DNA of 54,858 bases from Bacteroidota bacterium (GTDB taxonomy: Bacteria; Bacteroidota; Bacteroidia; Chitinophagales; Saprospiraceae): positions 1 to 54,858 of the forward strand of contig JAJRUR010000076.1 in NCBI GenBank assembly GCA_024277695.1. The letters are read 5' to 3'. This document shows positions 25,834 to 34,575 of this stretch, in pieces. Positions within the stretch are counted from its first letter, which is position 1, and each line of letters starts with the position of its first letter. The notes under the pieces were generated by a model. That model was not told the origin of the DNA, did no database searches, and saw only the letters and a program-made list of their open reading frames with translations. The position numbers were made by a program, and so were the translations under genes.

Positions 25834-27288
25834 ATGCTTAGCTTTTATTCTCATTCTCAAATTTCAAATATGAGAGGAGTACACGGCTTTGTCTTTGATG
25901 ACTGCACCGCCAACCCTATAGAAGGAATTAAGGTATGTGCCTTTAATCATTCGACCAATAGAAATGATTGTACGGTCACCGATAGCGATGGAAAGTATCA
26001 TATACCTATATACACATCAGGTATTTGGATAACTGTAACGACAAATAATCAGTCTGAAAATATTTTTAATTATCCCGGATTCGCCTTCGTTAATTTTGAT
26101 ATTGTTTCTCCTGTGGACTATATGAGAGTCGTGAATTGTGCAACCGGTGAGAGCAAGTTAATATATAGCACAGACTTTAGTACGCGACCGACTATAATTT
26201 CTTGTGAAAAATGGGATTTGAAATTTGATACAGATTATAATCAATATGGTCCTTATGATTATTTTTATACAGTTAGAAGTTTTTTCCCTTGGGGAGGAAA
26301 CACCGTTCTTCGACAATGGTCAATAGGATGTGATAATCCAAATAATCCACCGGAATCAATAAATTGTGCCGGAATCGATTTGACCGAGAAACTCCGAGGG
26401 CTACCCAATGCAGTCTATCAAATTACTCTCGTAAAAGCTTGTTGCGACCGAGGAGATGGTGACTTCCCACGCCAGATTACTTCAGGCCTCGTCACGTGGC
26501 AAAACTCCGAAAGTCCTGTTGTTGATTTTAAATTTCTTGCATCTTTTGAGATCGAAGATCTCAATGGAGAAAATGATAACAATGGAATGATCGACTTTAT
26601 CTCGGACTCAAGACCCGGTCCGTTACTCGGTGATATAAGTAGTGGATTTAACGGTTCTTTTACCACAGGTAATAATATAAGTAATTATAATGTAAAAATA
26701 GAAGGAGTGAATTGTGAGGGGCAAATTGTACTTGAGACAGTTTATAACGAAAATTTCCAACCGGATGCCACGGGAAAACTGCCGGACAATTTTCTCTTTG
26801 CCGCCAATGTAAAAGATGCAAATGGGACACCATTGTTTTTGTCCAAACGTGGGGAATGTTTCAAATTTACTCTATCTGCAACCAATGCATGTGGAACGGA
26901 TTCTAAATCGAGTTATTTTAAGATTACGGAGAGTTGTATGTACTGTATGGATGCCCCTGACAAAAACCCTATAGCGCAGCAAGTACATAAGATTTTTTCA
27001 GAATCAAATAATACTGATATAGAGTCTGCGCAGGGTATATCGCTTGAGTTCCCGACTATAAATGATCGGCAAGAGGTTCCGACGAGTATATACCCCAACC
27101 CCGCAGATGATCAGCTCTACATCCGCTCATCGGTACTCCAATCTTGGGATATCTATAATAGCAGTGGTCAGCATATCCTACAAGGCACAGATAGAAATAT
27201 ACATGTCAACTCCTTACAAAAAGGTCTCTATCTGATCGATATAAAAACTGTACAGGGCAGTAAAATATTAAAATTTGTAAAACAATAA
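25834..27288 (+). CDS. T9SS type A surface protein, probably phase-variable (5' end out of frame)
   Basis: The uninterrupted frame begins TTG-ATG at 25831/25834 (484 residues from the ATG) and lacks a full signal peptide: it starts MLSFYSHSQISNMRG. The likely true start is ATG 25764: losing one C from the tract at 25786-25798 gives 507 residues with N-terminus MFYQKILSPPPLLIKLL and a hydrophobic run to SHSQ, a good signal peptide. The mature protein opens with a carboxypeptidase-regulatory-like/Cna-B-like domain (VHGFVFDDCTANPIEGIKVC), has a Cys-rich middle domain (about 110-370), and ends in a type A sorting domain (SIYPNPADDQLYIRSS ... KGLYLIDIKTVQGSKI). I do not recognise the middle domain. 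It is first of two cargo genes between the repeat copies and is followed by a terminator. Confidence 0.85.
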   Translation: MLSFYSHSQISNMRGVHGFVFDDCTANPIEGIKVCAFNHSTNRNDCTVTDSDGKYHIPIYTSGIWITVTTNNQSENIFNYPGFAFVNFDIVSPVDYMRVVNCATGESKLIYSTDFSTRPTIISCEKWDLKFDTDYNQYGPYDYFYTVRSFFPWGGNTVLRQWSIGCDNPNNPPESINCAGIDLTEKLRGLPNAVYQITLVKACCDRGDGDFPRQITSGLVTWQNSESPVVDFKFLASFEIEDLNGENDNNGMIDFISDSRPGPLLGDISSGFNGSFTTGNNISNYNVKIEGVNCEGQIVLETVYNENFQPDATGKLPDNFLFAANVKDANGTPLFLSKRGECFKFTLSATNACGTDSKSSYFKITESCMYCMDAPDKNPIAQQVHKIFSESNNTDIESAQGISLEFPTINDRQEVPTSIYPNPADDQLYIRSSVLQSWDIYNSSGQHILQGTDRNIHVNSLQKGLYLIDIKTVQGSKILKFVKQ

Positions 27289-27298
27289 CTTATGTTAG

Positions 27299-27338
27299 AG
27301 AGATGGGCATAGCTAGATGCTCATCTCTGTTTTTTTTT
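27299..27338 (+). terminator. Rho-independent terminator after phase-variable gene
   Basis: AGAGATGGGCAT (27299-27310) pairs with ATGCTCATCTCT (27317-27328, one G-U), followed by a run of nine T's (27330-27338). It separates the two cassette genes, and the next ATG is only 26 bases on. Confidence 0.9.
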
Positions 27339-27363
27339 AATATCATTTAAAATTATTTAAGGT

Positions 27364-28737
27364 ATGCGCTTACTCTGCTTCATGATATGGATAAGCACTG
27401 TTGGCATGAGCTATACTTTTGGACAGAATCTCGTGCTGAATCCAAGCTTAGAAGAGTATATTTCCTGCCCTAAGGAGGATGGTGATTTTGATGGCTTAGT
27501 TAAGGATTGGCGTAGTTATGAACTTCCAGTAACATATTTGCAATGTGATTATCGTCCTGATTGGTCATTAAGGGTTGACCCTTACGACGGTGAGGCCATG
27601 TGCGCAATGAGATATTTTGACCCCGCAGGAGTTGGTGACCCGAGAAGAGGTTATGTTCATGGTACACTGAGCTCAAAGCTCCTTCGAGGTAAGAGGTACT
27701 ATATAGAATATTTTTTACACCTTCTTTTTGGCATAAATTTGCATGATCAATTTTCTGTCTATTTTACTCAAGATCCTCTGGATCAGATAATCAAAAATGA
27801 CGACATCCCCCCATATTTTGTACTTTCGGCACAGATCAACAACCAAAAAGGTATCCTTAAAGATACGATTAATTGGATCCCAATGACCGGATGTTTTGTC
27901 GCTGATGGAGGAGAGCAGTATTTTTCCATGGGCAATTTTTTGCACGACTCGATGGTTAATTTTATAAATTTCGTTCACCATTCCGGTAGTATGGAGTTTA
28001 TAGATTATGTCCGATTATTTGAGGTGGATGACCTTGTCTATACAGACACCATTTTATGTCAGAATACCGGGTTTGTACCCAATACATATGATTTGAAAGG
28101 ACTCAAAACCATGCTCGACGGTGTGGAGATCAATCGTTTTGTAGCAGATCAAGAAGGCATCTACGAGATAGAGTATGTGCTGGATGGTTGCGGGGTCATT
28201 GGTCGTAGTATGGTCGAAGTGATTCCTTGTAGAGAATGTGCACAAAACATCACCCCCTCTTATTCAATCTGCATAGACTCCATATTGTCCTTGGAAGATC
28301 TTATGGCGGATAATCTCATCCATACTGACCCGACGACGGGAGAAATAGTTACCGAATTCTCCAGAGGGCAAGTGGGCACTTATCAGCTCGATATATTTTC
28401 TGTTGATTGTTCTGTAGTAGGCACCGCTGACATAGAAGTAGTAGATTGTTCTGCCTGTAAACTCTATTTGCCAAATGTTTTTACTCCAAACGATGATGGA
28501 ATAAATGATTTTTTTAGAGCTTTTGCTGCTTGTGATGTAGTAAGCTTTGAAATGAGTATATTCAATCGTTGGGGAGATATGGTGTTCCATTCTTCCGATA
28601 TGAATCTAGGGTGGAATGGATATCACAATAACACTCCGGCGGACAATGGCGTATATGTCTATATGATTCGATATAAGCAAAATGGATACCCTTTTAAATC
28701 TATAAAAGGAGATGTCACTTTATTGTCTTGGAGGTAG
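27364..28737 (+). CDS. T9SS type B (CHU_C) secreted protein
   Basis: 457 residues. The signal peptide is about 1-20 (ISTVGMSYTFGQN). The N-terminal part, opening NLVLNPSLEEYISCP and containing YDGEAMCAMRYFDP, resembles the jelly-roll/CBM-like domain found at the start of many Bacteroidota CHU_C proteins, with a compact Cys-containing middle (about 220-350). The end is a CHU_C domain: LPNVFTPNDDGINDFFRAF, MSIFNRWGDMVFHSS, NGVYVYMIRYKQNG. It is exported by T9SS and probably attached at the surface. Together with the preceding gene it forms a cassette bracketed by the repeat copies. No ligand or enzyme motif is seen. Confidence 0.93.
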   Translation: MRLLCFMIWISTVGMSYTFGQNLVLNPSLEEYISCPKEDGDFDGLVKDWRSYELPVTYLQCDYRPDWSLRVDPYDGEAMCAMRYFDPAGVGDPRRGYVHGTLSSKLLRGKRYYIEYFLHLLFGINLHDQFSVYFTQDPLDQIIKNDDIPPYFVLSAQINNQKGILKDTINWIPMTGCFVADGGEQYFSMGNFLHDSMVNFINFVHHSGSMEFIDYVRLFEVDDLVYTDTILCQNTGFVPNTYDLKGLKTMLDGVEINRFVADQEGIYEIEYVLDGCGVIGRSMVEVIPCRECAQNITPSYSICIDSILSLEDLMADNLIHTDPTTGEIVTEFSRGQVGTYQLDIFSVDCSVVGTADIEVVDCSACKLYLPNVFTPNDDGINDFFRAFAACDVVSFEMSIFNRWGDMVFHSSDMNLGWNGYHNNTPADNGVYVYMIRYKQNGYPFKSIKGDVTLLSWR

Positions 28738-28765
28738 ATGTCTTGTAGAATTCGATTTGAACGGC

Positions 28766-29006
28766 CCCTCACGACGCGAGGCAGAAAAACCAAGCGACTG
28801 CGCACCCCTCTTTTTTTAAGAGAGGGGTCGGGGGGCGTAGTACTGTTGTTCTCCCCCTAACCCCCTCCAAAGGGGTTGTCCTCCCCCTAACCCCCTCCAA
28901 AGGGGGACAAGGTCACTACTCGCTTATGCGCTGGACAGCTTATGCGCTTGTGATCCTCGATTTAGACATCTCGGATTATCCGAGGAGGCACGACGAAGCA
29001 GTCGCA
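28766..29006. repeat. Intergenic repeat, copy 2
   Basis: About 241 bases, same orientation as 25329-25533 and nearly identical, including inverted ends GCGACTGC (28794-28801) and GCAGTCGC (28998-29005). It is longer because the block CTCCCCCTAACCCCCTCCAA plus AGGGG occurs twice in tandem (about 28850-28911). Here the CCCCTCT/AGAGGGG hairpin at 28804-28826 is intact. It ends 227 bases before the ATG at 29233. Nothing in it is coding; short open frames across it are chance. Confidence 0.9.
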
Positions 29007-29088
29007 CCACTCGATGGCAGCATAAAAAATGGTTCGTAATTAGAAATCAGTGGTTCATGCTTGTATTATATTTTAGAGAAATAGTCTG

Positions 29089-29126
29089 ACTAGTAGCTGT
29101 TTTTTAAAATAATTCTGTTATCTTGC
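29089..29126 (+). promoter_or_regulatory. Candidate promoter region of the 1611-residue adhesin gene
   Basis: ACTAGT, a T/A run, and TATCTTGC (29119-29126), corresponding in order and distance to 25615-25646 upstream of the phase-variable gene. The -7-like box deviates from TAnnTTTG, so the call is weak. Confidence 0.3.
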
Positions 29127-29232
29127 TCATCAATCATGGTAGGAAATGTAAGAGCAACATGACTTTAGGCAACGTTTTTGCTATAAAAGTAGTATTATAT
29201 TAATTACAAACACTCAAGAAACAAAAGATTAG

Positions 29233-32200
29233 ATGCTGCGAAATGTACTTCTTCTATTATTGGCATTTTGTACCATAAAGCAACTAAGAGCTCAGTGCGA
29301 TGTGCCGATCGTAGATGCAGGACCTGATTTGACTGTCTGCTTTAATACGGGAGGCACTGAGGTTACCCTTGAGGGTACTGTAGAAGGTCTTTTCACAAAC
29401 CCTATATGGACACCTAATATCAACATAGTTGATCGCTTTACGCTCACACCTACTGTAAGAGTCAACGGTCCTGCTACATACACACTTACCGTCACCGCAC
29501 TCAATACACTGAACCTCATTGAAAACGGTGACTTCGAAGATGGAGTAACTTTTTCTACGCAATATACAGAAAACGATACTTTGGTAGAGCCGGGCACCTT
29601 TGATCTGGTGCGTGATGCATCAAGACGTAATATCCCCGGAAATTTTTGTAGAATGGGTGATCTCTGCCCCGAACCCAATCAAGGCAGATTCCTCGCTGTC
29701 AATGGAAGTACAGTCCCACGTACTATACTTTGGTGTCAAGAAATCGACATCAAACCGATGACAGACTATGTGATCAAAATGTGTCTGATGAACATAGACG
29801 CAGAACCACCTGAGCCCAATATGCCCAGCTTGGCGGAACTCCAAGTAGTTTTTGACCAAGACCAAAATGGCGCTCCGCCTTTTGTTTTTGGTCCATCCTT
29901 CCAAGTCCCGCCCGATCCTTGTGACTGGCAGTGTTTTGAAAGAACCTTTTTCTCCAGAGACCTGACCGGGCTCGTTGCTATGTGCATCGGAGATGCCAAT
30001 GTCGATCAAGACGGAAATGATTTTGGCATCGATTGTATAGAAATGTACGAAATATGTGATGAATATACAGATGATATATTTATAGATGTAGATCCGCTGC
30101 CGGTCGTACCCTTTGATACGATTAAATGTGCAGGAGAACGAATAAATATCGGTGGTAGATTCTTTGATGATCCGGGCACTTTTGACGTATTGCTCCACGA
30201 AAATGATGATGAATGTGATACACTATTGGACATTACGATTGAAGACTTTACTTCTATGGTGGAGTACATACACGGCCCACTTGAATTGACTTGTGATGAC
30301 ACCATCGTACTATTAGGTGCTTTCTTCAGTAGCAATCTCGAGATAAATCCCGATCTGATTTCATATCACTGGACGACCTCCAATGGCAATATATTGAGCA
30401 ATCCGGATACAAGCTTTATAACTGTCAATAAAGCAGGTACTTATCGCGTAAGGGTAGATCTTAACGACCCGAGCATAGTTTGTGATGTGGATACCGCCGG
30501 GACAATCACTGTCGTGGACAAAACCAAAATACCCAAGGCTATGGCCGGACCGGACATGTTTATGGGTTGCCTCGATACGACCATTATGCTCAATGGTATT
30601 GGGTCTGATGTAGGTGACTCTATAGCTATCAAGTGGTTGACTACCAATGGCACGATCGTCAAAGATACTTTTACACTCACTCCGACAGTATCTGATTCGG
30701 GTATCTATGTCCTCGAAATACTTAATAAAGAAACCGGATGTATCGCCTATGACACTGTACAGGTCGTCATGGACAGAACACCTCCTATGATCGTAGCACC
30801 GGACTCGTTGGCATACGATTGTGCATCCACCTCACTTCTTTTAGATGCTACAGGATCCTCTAGTGGAGGACGATTCGAAATTCTATGGACAACTTCCGGT
30901 GGTAATATAGTAAGTAGAAATGACAGTTTGATCGTTTTGGTTGATGGACCGGGCATATACCACTTGCTCATCACCGATACGCTCAATCAATGTATCGCTG
31001 AAAAAGACATCAAAGTCTTTGGTAATGATCAATCACCTTCTGTAGATGTAGGTCCGGATCGTACCATCACTTGCGACTCTTCGGAATTTGACTTGATCGC
31101 TGTATTTGGAAATGTAGGCCCGAATTTTACGATCAACTGGACTACCATCGGAGGAAATATTATCGGTGCTACAGATCAAACTATGATTAGAGCAGATGCA
31201 GCAGGCATATACATCTTTACTGTCATCGACCAAGAAACTACTTGTATCGGTACGGATACTCTCAGAATCGGGGTCGATCAGAATATCCCTACCGCAGTTG
31301 CCGGAAGTGATAAAATCCTCGACTGTGACTCTTCTTCTGTAACGCTCAATGCTTCGGGAAGCTCAAGCGGACCTAATATTAGATACCAATGGACCACCCT
31401 TACGGGAAATATCATCAGCGGGGCTACTACTCGTATGCCGGTGGTCAATAGTTCGGGAGTCTATGTGATCGAAGTTATCAATATATCCAATGGATGTACA
31501 GCAAAAGATAGCGTCCGAGTAAGTACGGATGTCGGTTTCCCAAATATCAATATTCAACTTCCGGATACCATCAATTGCCTCCAAAATCAAATCATAATCG
31601 ATGCATCCCAATCAAGTAGCGGTGGTAATTTTGTACCAATGTGGACAACGGCAGACGGCACCATCGTTTCCGGAGCCAATAGCCTTACCCCTACAGTCAA
31701 TCGCGGTGGAACCTATGTGCTCACTATTGTAAATAGTGCCAATAATTGTGATAATTCGGGCACAGTTACTGTGTTTGAGTTTACCGATCAGCCGATTGCT
31801 GATGCAGGCCAAGATGCACGCATCACTTGCATAGATGACGTGCTGACACTTGACGGTTCCGGATCTACTTCGGGCAGTGAGATTATCGTAATCTGGACTA
31901 CTTCAGATGGCAATATCGTCAGCGGTGCCAATACCCCTCAACCGGTTGTCGATCGTAGCGGCAGCTATACTATACGGATCATCAATAGATTGAGCCATTG
32001 TGAGGCTACGGATATGGTTCAGGTCACTTTAGACCAAAATCCACCTAGGGCTGATGCAGGTCAATCACAGGAGATCGACTGTCAAAACCAAGATGTTACT
32101 CTGGATGGAAGTGGATCGGACTCAGGTCCCAACATCAGTTATCAATGGACGACCACAGGTGGTAATATCATCTCGGGTGCATCAAGCGCCATTGCCAGGG

Positions 32201-34068
32201 CCAATGCCACAGGATGGTACTATATCACAGTCACTAATACTATCAATGGCTGTCAGGCAATCGATAGTGTCCAGGTAACTCGAAGCGCAGATCTCCCAAC
32301 GGCAAATGCCGGGACTGATCGCGAGTTGACTTGTTTGATTAGCCAAGTACAGTTGGACGGCTCCGGCTCAGACAGCGGTCCCAATATTTCTTACCAATGG
32401 ACCACTACAGATGGTAACATCGTCTCCGGGGCTACCTCTACTACTCCTATAGTAGATCGCCCGGGTACTTATGTCATCGAAGTAACGAACTCCCTCAACA
32501 ACTGCTCAGCGGTAAGCAGCGTGCGAGTGACTGCCAATTTAGAAACACCTAATGTGCAGATCCAAACACCGGAACTCCTCTCCTGTACCAATACCTCGGT
32601 TACTTTGGATGGCTCAGCGTCGGATAGCGGACCCGGAATTACTTACGAATGGAAAACCACGAATGGAAATATCTTGTCCGGTAGATTTAGCAATCAAGCT
32701 AGGGTAGATCAGGTGGGTACCTATTTGCTAGTAGTCACAAGAGCAGATAATGGATGCAAAGACTCTTTGAGTATTTCGGTGATGCAAGATCAAAGTATCC
32801 CTCGAGTGATAATCAACCCACCGGATTCGATTACTTGTAATAATGATATGGTGACCATAGATGCTTCCGGAAGCAGTACCGGTGATGTCAACTACTTATG
32901 GACAACGACAGATGGACAGATTTTGACTGATCCTACTCAATGGATTATCACCGTAGGGCGAGTTGGAACCTATAGGCTTACTATCACGGATAATGCTACA
33001 GGATGTCCCAATGATGCGCAAGTAACTGTGGGTGCCAATACTCAACTACCTATCGTCCATGCAGGTGCTGATTTTAGCATCTTCTGTGGTCAGACAGATA
33101 TTCAACTGCTCGGTCAGATCATTAGTGCTACCGGCCCTATAGCTGCTGAATGGACTACTACAGATGGCGAAATTATCGGTAATCCATTTAGCCTCGGGAT
33201 ACAAATCGGGATGGAAGGGACATATACTTTAAATGTCCAAGACCAAAACAATGGCTGTACCTCTAGTGATCAGATTACTGTAACCCTTATTGACGAGCTT
33301 TTTGTAGAGTTAGATATCACGCAACCGGACTGTGGTATGGATCTTCCATTTATTGATATTGCTGAGGGCTTGGGTACGCCCCCATATCGCTATTCGCTCA
33401 ATGAGGGAGCTAGTTTCAAAAATTTTCCAATTACAAACTTTGAGCCAGAGACGACATACTATTTATTGATTGAAGACGATTTAGGTTGTACTACTCATGA
33501 CACTGTTGTGATCGGAGGTATAGGATCGATCAGTGTCCAAATAGAAAAACCTCCGCTGATCAACCGCGGCGAATCTGTCCAGTTGCATCCTATCTTATCT
33601 CGTCCTTTTGGAGATCTGGACACTATTATTTGGTCACCTCCGGACTTCCTAAATCACACCAATATACTTAACCCTACAGCTACTCCGGATGACGAAATTA
33701 TCTATACTATTTATGTCGAAACTTATGACCATTGCTGGGATACTTCTTCGGTGCGCGTATTCGTAAAAACACCCTTAGACTTCTATATCCCAAACATCTT
33801 TTCTCCCAATCGGGACAACATCAATGACTGGTGGACGATATATGGCAATGAACGTGTAGATCGCATACTCGACCTGAGGATTTTTGATCGATGGGGAGAA
33901 ATGCTCTTCCAACGCTTTGACTTTGCACACAGTGATGAGCGACTTGGTTGGAATGGTCGGTTCAATGGACAGCTCGTACCGGTTGGAGTTTATGTCTATA
34001 CCGCGCATGTCCGACTGACTGATGGGGAGGTGATACCTGTCACCGGGGATGTGACCGTAATTAGATAA
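29233..34068 (+). CDS. Giant T9SS type B adhesin-like protein with 12 Ig/PKD-like repeats
   Basis: 1611 residues. Signal peptide about 1-20 (LLLLLAFCTIKQLRAQ). Next come an Ig-like unit (VDAGPDLTVCFNTGGTEVTL), a jelly-roll/CBM-like domain opening LIENGDFEDG (about 95-280), and twelve tandem ~84-residue Ig/PKD-like repeats (345-1356). Each repeat has the frame ADAGxD...C...LDGSGS..SG...YQWTTxxGNIxSG...GTY...VxNxxNxC...V, with two cysteines placed for an intradomain disulfide. After a degenerate SprB-like stretch (TQPDCGMDLPFIDIAEGLGT) the CHU_C domain closes the protein (IPNIFSPNRDNINDWWTIYG, FDRWGEMLFQ, VGVYVYTAHVRLTDGE). It would form a long extracellular filament attached through T9SS. Repeat architecture suggests adhesion or gliding; this is inference. 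Confidence 0.95.
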   Translation: MLRNVLLLLLAFCTIKQLRAQCDVPIVDAGPDLTVCFNTGGTEVTLEGTVEGLFTNPIWTPNINIVDRFTLTPTVRVNGPATYTLTVTALNTLNLIENGDFEDGVTFSTQYTENDTLVEPGTFDLVRDASRRNIPGNFCRMGDLCPEPNQGRFLAVNGSTVPRTILWCQEIDIKPMTDYVIKMCLMNIDAEPPEPNMPSLAELQVVFDQDQNGAPPFVFGPSFQVPPDPCDWQCFERTFFSRDLTGLVAMCIGDANVDQDGNDFGIDCIEMYEICDEYTDDIFIDVDPLPVVPFDTIKCAGERINIGGRFFDDPGTFDVLLHENDDECDTLLDITIEDFTSMVEYIHGPLELTCDDTIVLLGAFFSSNLEINPDLISYHWTTSNGNILSNPDTSFITVNKAGTYRVRVDLNDPSIVCDVDTAGTITVVDKTKIPKAMAGPDMFMGCLDTTIMLNGIGSDVGDSIAIKWLTTNGTIVKDTFTLTPTVSDSGIYVLEILNKETGCIAYDTVQVVMDRTPPMIVAPDSLAYDCASTSLLLDATGSSSGGRFEILWTTSGGNIVSRNDSLIVLVDGPGIYHLLITDTLNQCIAEKDIKVFGNDQSPSVDVGPDRTITCDSSEFDLIAVFGNVGPNFTINWTTIGGNIIGATDQTMIRADAAGIYIFTVIDQETTCIGTDTLRIGVDQNIPTAVAGSDKILDCDSSSVTLNASGSSSGPNIRYQWTTLTGNIISGATTRMPVVNSSGVYVIEVINISNGCTAKDSVRVSTDVGFPNINIQLPDTINCLQNQIIIDASQSSSGGNFVPMWTTADGTIVSGANSLTPTVNRGGTYVLTIVNSANNCDNSGTVTVFEFTDQPIADAGQDARITCIDDVLTLDGSGSTSGSEIIVIWTTSDGNIVSGANTPQPVVDRSGSYTIRIINRLSHCEATDMVQVTLDQNPPRADAGQSQEIDCQNQDVTLDGSGSDSGPNISYQWTTTGGNIISGASSAIARANATGWYYITVTNTINGCQAIDSVQVTRSADLPTANAGTDRELTCLISQVQLDGSGSDSGPNISYQWTTTDGNIVSGATSTTPIVDRPGTYVIEVTNSLNNCSAVSSVRVTANLETPNVQIQTPELLSCTNTSVTLDGSASDSGPGITYEWKTTNGNILSGRFSNQARVDQVGTYLLVVTRADNGCKDSLSISVMQDQSIPRVIINPPDSITCNNDMVTIDASGSSTGDVNYLWTTTDGQILTDPTQWIITVGRVGTYRLTITDNATGCPNDAQVTVGANTQLPIVHAGADFSIFCGQTDIQLLGQIISATGPIAAEWTTTDGEIIGNPFSLGIQIGMEGTYTLNVQDQNNGCTSSDQITVTLIDELFVELDITQPDCGMDLPFIDIAEGLGTPPYRYSLNEGASFKNFPITNFEPETTYYLLIEDDLGCTTHDTVVIGGIGSISVQIEKPPLINRGESVQLHPILSRPFGDLDTIIWSPPDFLNHTNILNPTATPDDEIIYTIYVETYDHCWDTSSVRVFVKTPLDFYIPNIFSPNRDNINDWWTIYGNERVDRILDLRIFDRWGEMLFQRFDFAHSDERLGWNGRFNGQLVPVGVYVYTAHVRLTDGEVIPVTGDVTVIR
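30265..33300 (+). repeat. Twelve tandem ~252-bp repeats coding Ig/PKD-like modules
   Basis: The unit is about 84 codons. Protein similarity between units is clear, but DNA similarity is low. In units 8 and 9 the 18-residue stretch LDGSGSDSGPNISYQWTT is identical while the 54 coding bases differ at 18 positions by my hand count, all synonymous. The array is therefore old and held by selection on the protein rather than freshly amplified. Confidence 0.9.
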
Positions 34069-34201
34069 GTATAGTTGAGCGACTGCAACGAGTTTTCTGG
34101 ATTTAATAAACCCACTCAAAGGCATACATTGACGATCCATAAAGGACTTCGTCGCTGTACAATGTCAATACTGTCAGACTACGGATATATTTTATTTTGA
34201 C

Positions 34202-34209
34202 TATCTTTG
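34202..34209 (+). promoter_or_regulatory. -7 box of rnpB
   Basis: TATCTTTG matches TAnnTTTG and ends 5 bases before the 5' strand of the P1 helix, the expected spacing for a transcript that starts with the mature RNA. Confidence 0.6.
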
Positions 34210-34213
34210 CTGC

Positions 34214-34575
34214 GGAATAAGACACTCTATCGCTGTAGTGAAGCTACAGAGGAAAGTCCGGACAAGGTAGAGCACTGTACCACTTAATGCGTGGGCTCCA
34301 ATAGAGTTTGGAGACAGTACTGTCACAGAAAATAACCGCTTTTCCTCAGGGAAGAGTAAGGGTGAAAACGTGTGGTAAGAGCGCACGAGATCGTTCAGTA
34401 ATGGTCGATCTGGACAGCTTGCAGCTTGCAATGCCAAGTATATCCCGATCGTTCGTAAGGACATCTGCTTGCTCGGCGGATATATCGGGAGGGGTAGGCA
34501 GCTCAGATAAATGATAGAGACTTCTTGTGGTCTTATGATCAGAGAAGTACAGAATCCGGCTTATCGTCTTATTCC
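34214..34575 (+). ncRNA. rnpB: RNase P RNA (class A)
   Basis: About 362 nt. Conserved blocks: GAGGAAAGTCCGGACA (around 34250, the P4/CR-I side), CACAGAAAATAACCGC (CR-II), GGTGAAAACGTGTGGTAAGA plus GCGCAC (CR-III), and ACAGAATCCGGCTTAT near the 3' end (CR-V). The ends are fixed by the P1 helix: GGAATAAGAC (34214-34223) and GTCTTATTCC (34566-34575) are perfect complements. This is the ribozyme that trims tRNA 5' leaders. Its last 15 bases overlap the 3' end of the methyltransferase gene on the opposite strand. Confidence 0.96.

Noticed and set aside
25329..29006. Insertion sequence or composite transposon
   Set aside because: No transposase gene lies between or beside the repeat copies, and no target-site duplication is evident; the copies are short non-coding repeats.
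29620..30198. Minus-strand open frame of 192 codons inside the adhesin gene
   Set aside because: Shadow of the adhesin coding sequence; composition is not protein-like.
30265..33300. Regularly spaced repeats that could suggest a CRISPR array
   Set aside because: They are ~252-base coding repeats in one long frame, with no short identical repeats or spacers and no cas genes.
34201..34514. Open frames on both strands over 34201-34514
   Set aside because: The region is RNase P RNA, supported by all conserved blocks and the P1 helix.
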